The notes below the pieces were generated by a model. It did not search any database. It had not been told where the DNA came from and saw only the letters and a program-made list of their open reading frames with translations. The translations under genes and the position numbers were made by a program. Shown here piece after piece: positions 64,000-64,000 of a DNA stretch of 64,000 bases. The DNA comes from Mesorhizobium helmanticense (lineage in GTDB: Bacteria > Pseudomonadota > Alphaproteobacteria > Rhizobiales > Rhizobiaceae): the NCBI RefSeq assembly GCF_003034915.1, contig NZ_PZJX01000025.1:62001-126000 (forward strand), in the 5' to 3' direction. The first letter of the stretch is position 1; each line of letters starts with the position of its first letter.

Positions 64000-64000
64000 G

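Noticed and set aside
1..64000. CRISPR array, prophage, integrative element or genomic island boundaries
   Set aside because: No spaced short direct repeats, phage structural genes, integrase, tRNA-linked attachment repeats or composition breaks are visible.

Overview
The window looks like chromosomal DNA of a rhizobial alphaproteobacterium, most likely Mesorhizobium or a close relative. This is judged from the high GC content, the gene families and their order (fdsGBA-fdhD-fdsD, DUF47-Pit, rhodanese-type ChrB with ChrA, many ABC uptake systems with LysR/GntR/MarR/MerR/Rrf2/DeoR regulators) and scattered G+C-rich palindromic repeats typical of rhizobial genomes. Species assignment is inference. 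There is no rRNA, tRNA, CRISPR array, prophage or transposase that I can recognise. Both edges cut a gene: a DMT-family permease on the left and an ABC transporter ATPase on the right.

Layout. 0-7 kb: DMT permease end, two choline-kinase-like phosphotransferases, a methyltransferase, a dimethylglycine/sarcosine dehydrogenase-type FAD-GcvT enzyme and a DeoR regulator, suggesting a locus for methylated amines or amino alcohols. 7-11 kb: Rrf2 with a thioredoxin-reductase-like flavoprotein, a LysR regulator, and a MerR regulator divergent from a methyltransferase across a 19-bp-spacer promoter. 10.9-16.7 kb: a putrescine/polyamine-type ABC transporter plus gamma-aminobutyraldehyde-type dehydrogenase in the same order as E. 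coli ydcSTUVW, interrupted by two palindromic repeats. 16.9-18.1 kb: small orphan genes and a chimeric pseudogene. 18.2-25.3 kb: soluble molybdenum NAD-formate dehydrogenase operon with its LysR regulator. 25.5-30.8 kb: GAF-GGDEF-PilZ protein, phosphate transport (DUF47 + Pit), a glyoxalase-fold protein, Mrp/ApbC and a CoxG-like protein. 30.9-37 kb: sugar-acid dehydratase, ArsR/AHSA1/GFA operon, chromate resistance chrBA. 37-45.7 kb: MttB-family methyltransferase with a MocR regulator, pgi with a HAD phosphatase, a methyltransferase, and an acyl-CoA ligase with a histone-H1-like tail. 46-51.4 kb: a complete dipeptide-type ABC operon. 51.4-56.6 kb: two fold-type-I PLP enzymes around a partial amino-acid ABC transporter, controlled by a GntR protein with two near-identical operators. 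56.8-63.0 kb: a CoA-thioester catabolic operon (salicylyl-/2-aminobenzoyl-CoA monooxygenase-reductase, SDR, MarR, enoyl-CoA hydratase-like, acyl-CoA dehydrogenase, RidA). 63.2-64 kb: exported VOC protein and the tail of an ABC ATPase.

The most interesting pieces are the CoA-dependent aromatic-acid operon and its possible link to the neighbouring kynureninase-like gene, several regulator/operator pairs readable directly from the DNA (GntR, FdsR-type LysR, MerR, Rrf2, MarR), the H1-like tail on an acyl-CoA ligase, and a family of palindromic repeats, one copy having perfect 38-bp inverted ends.
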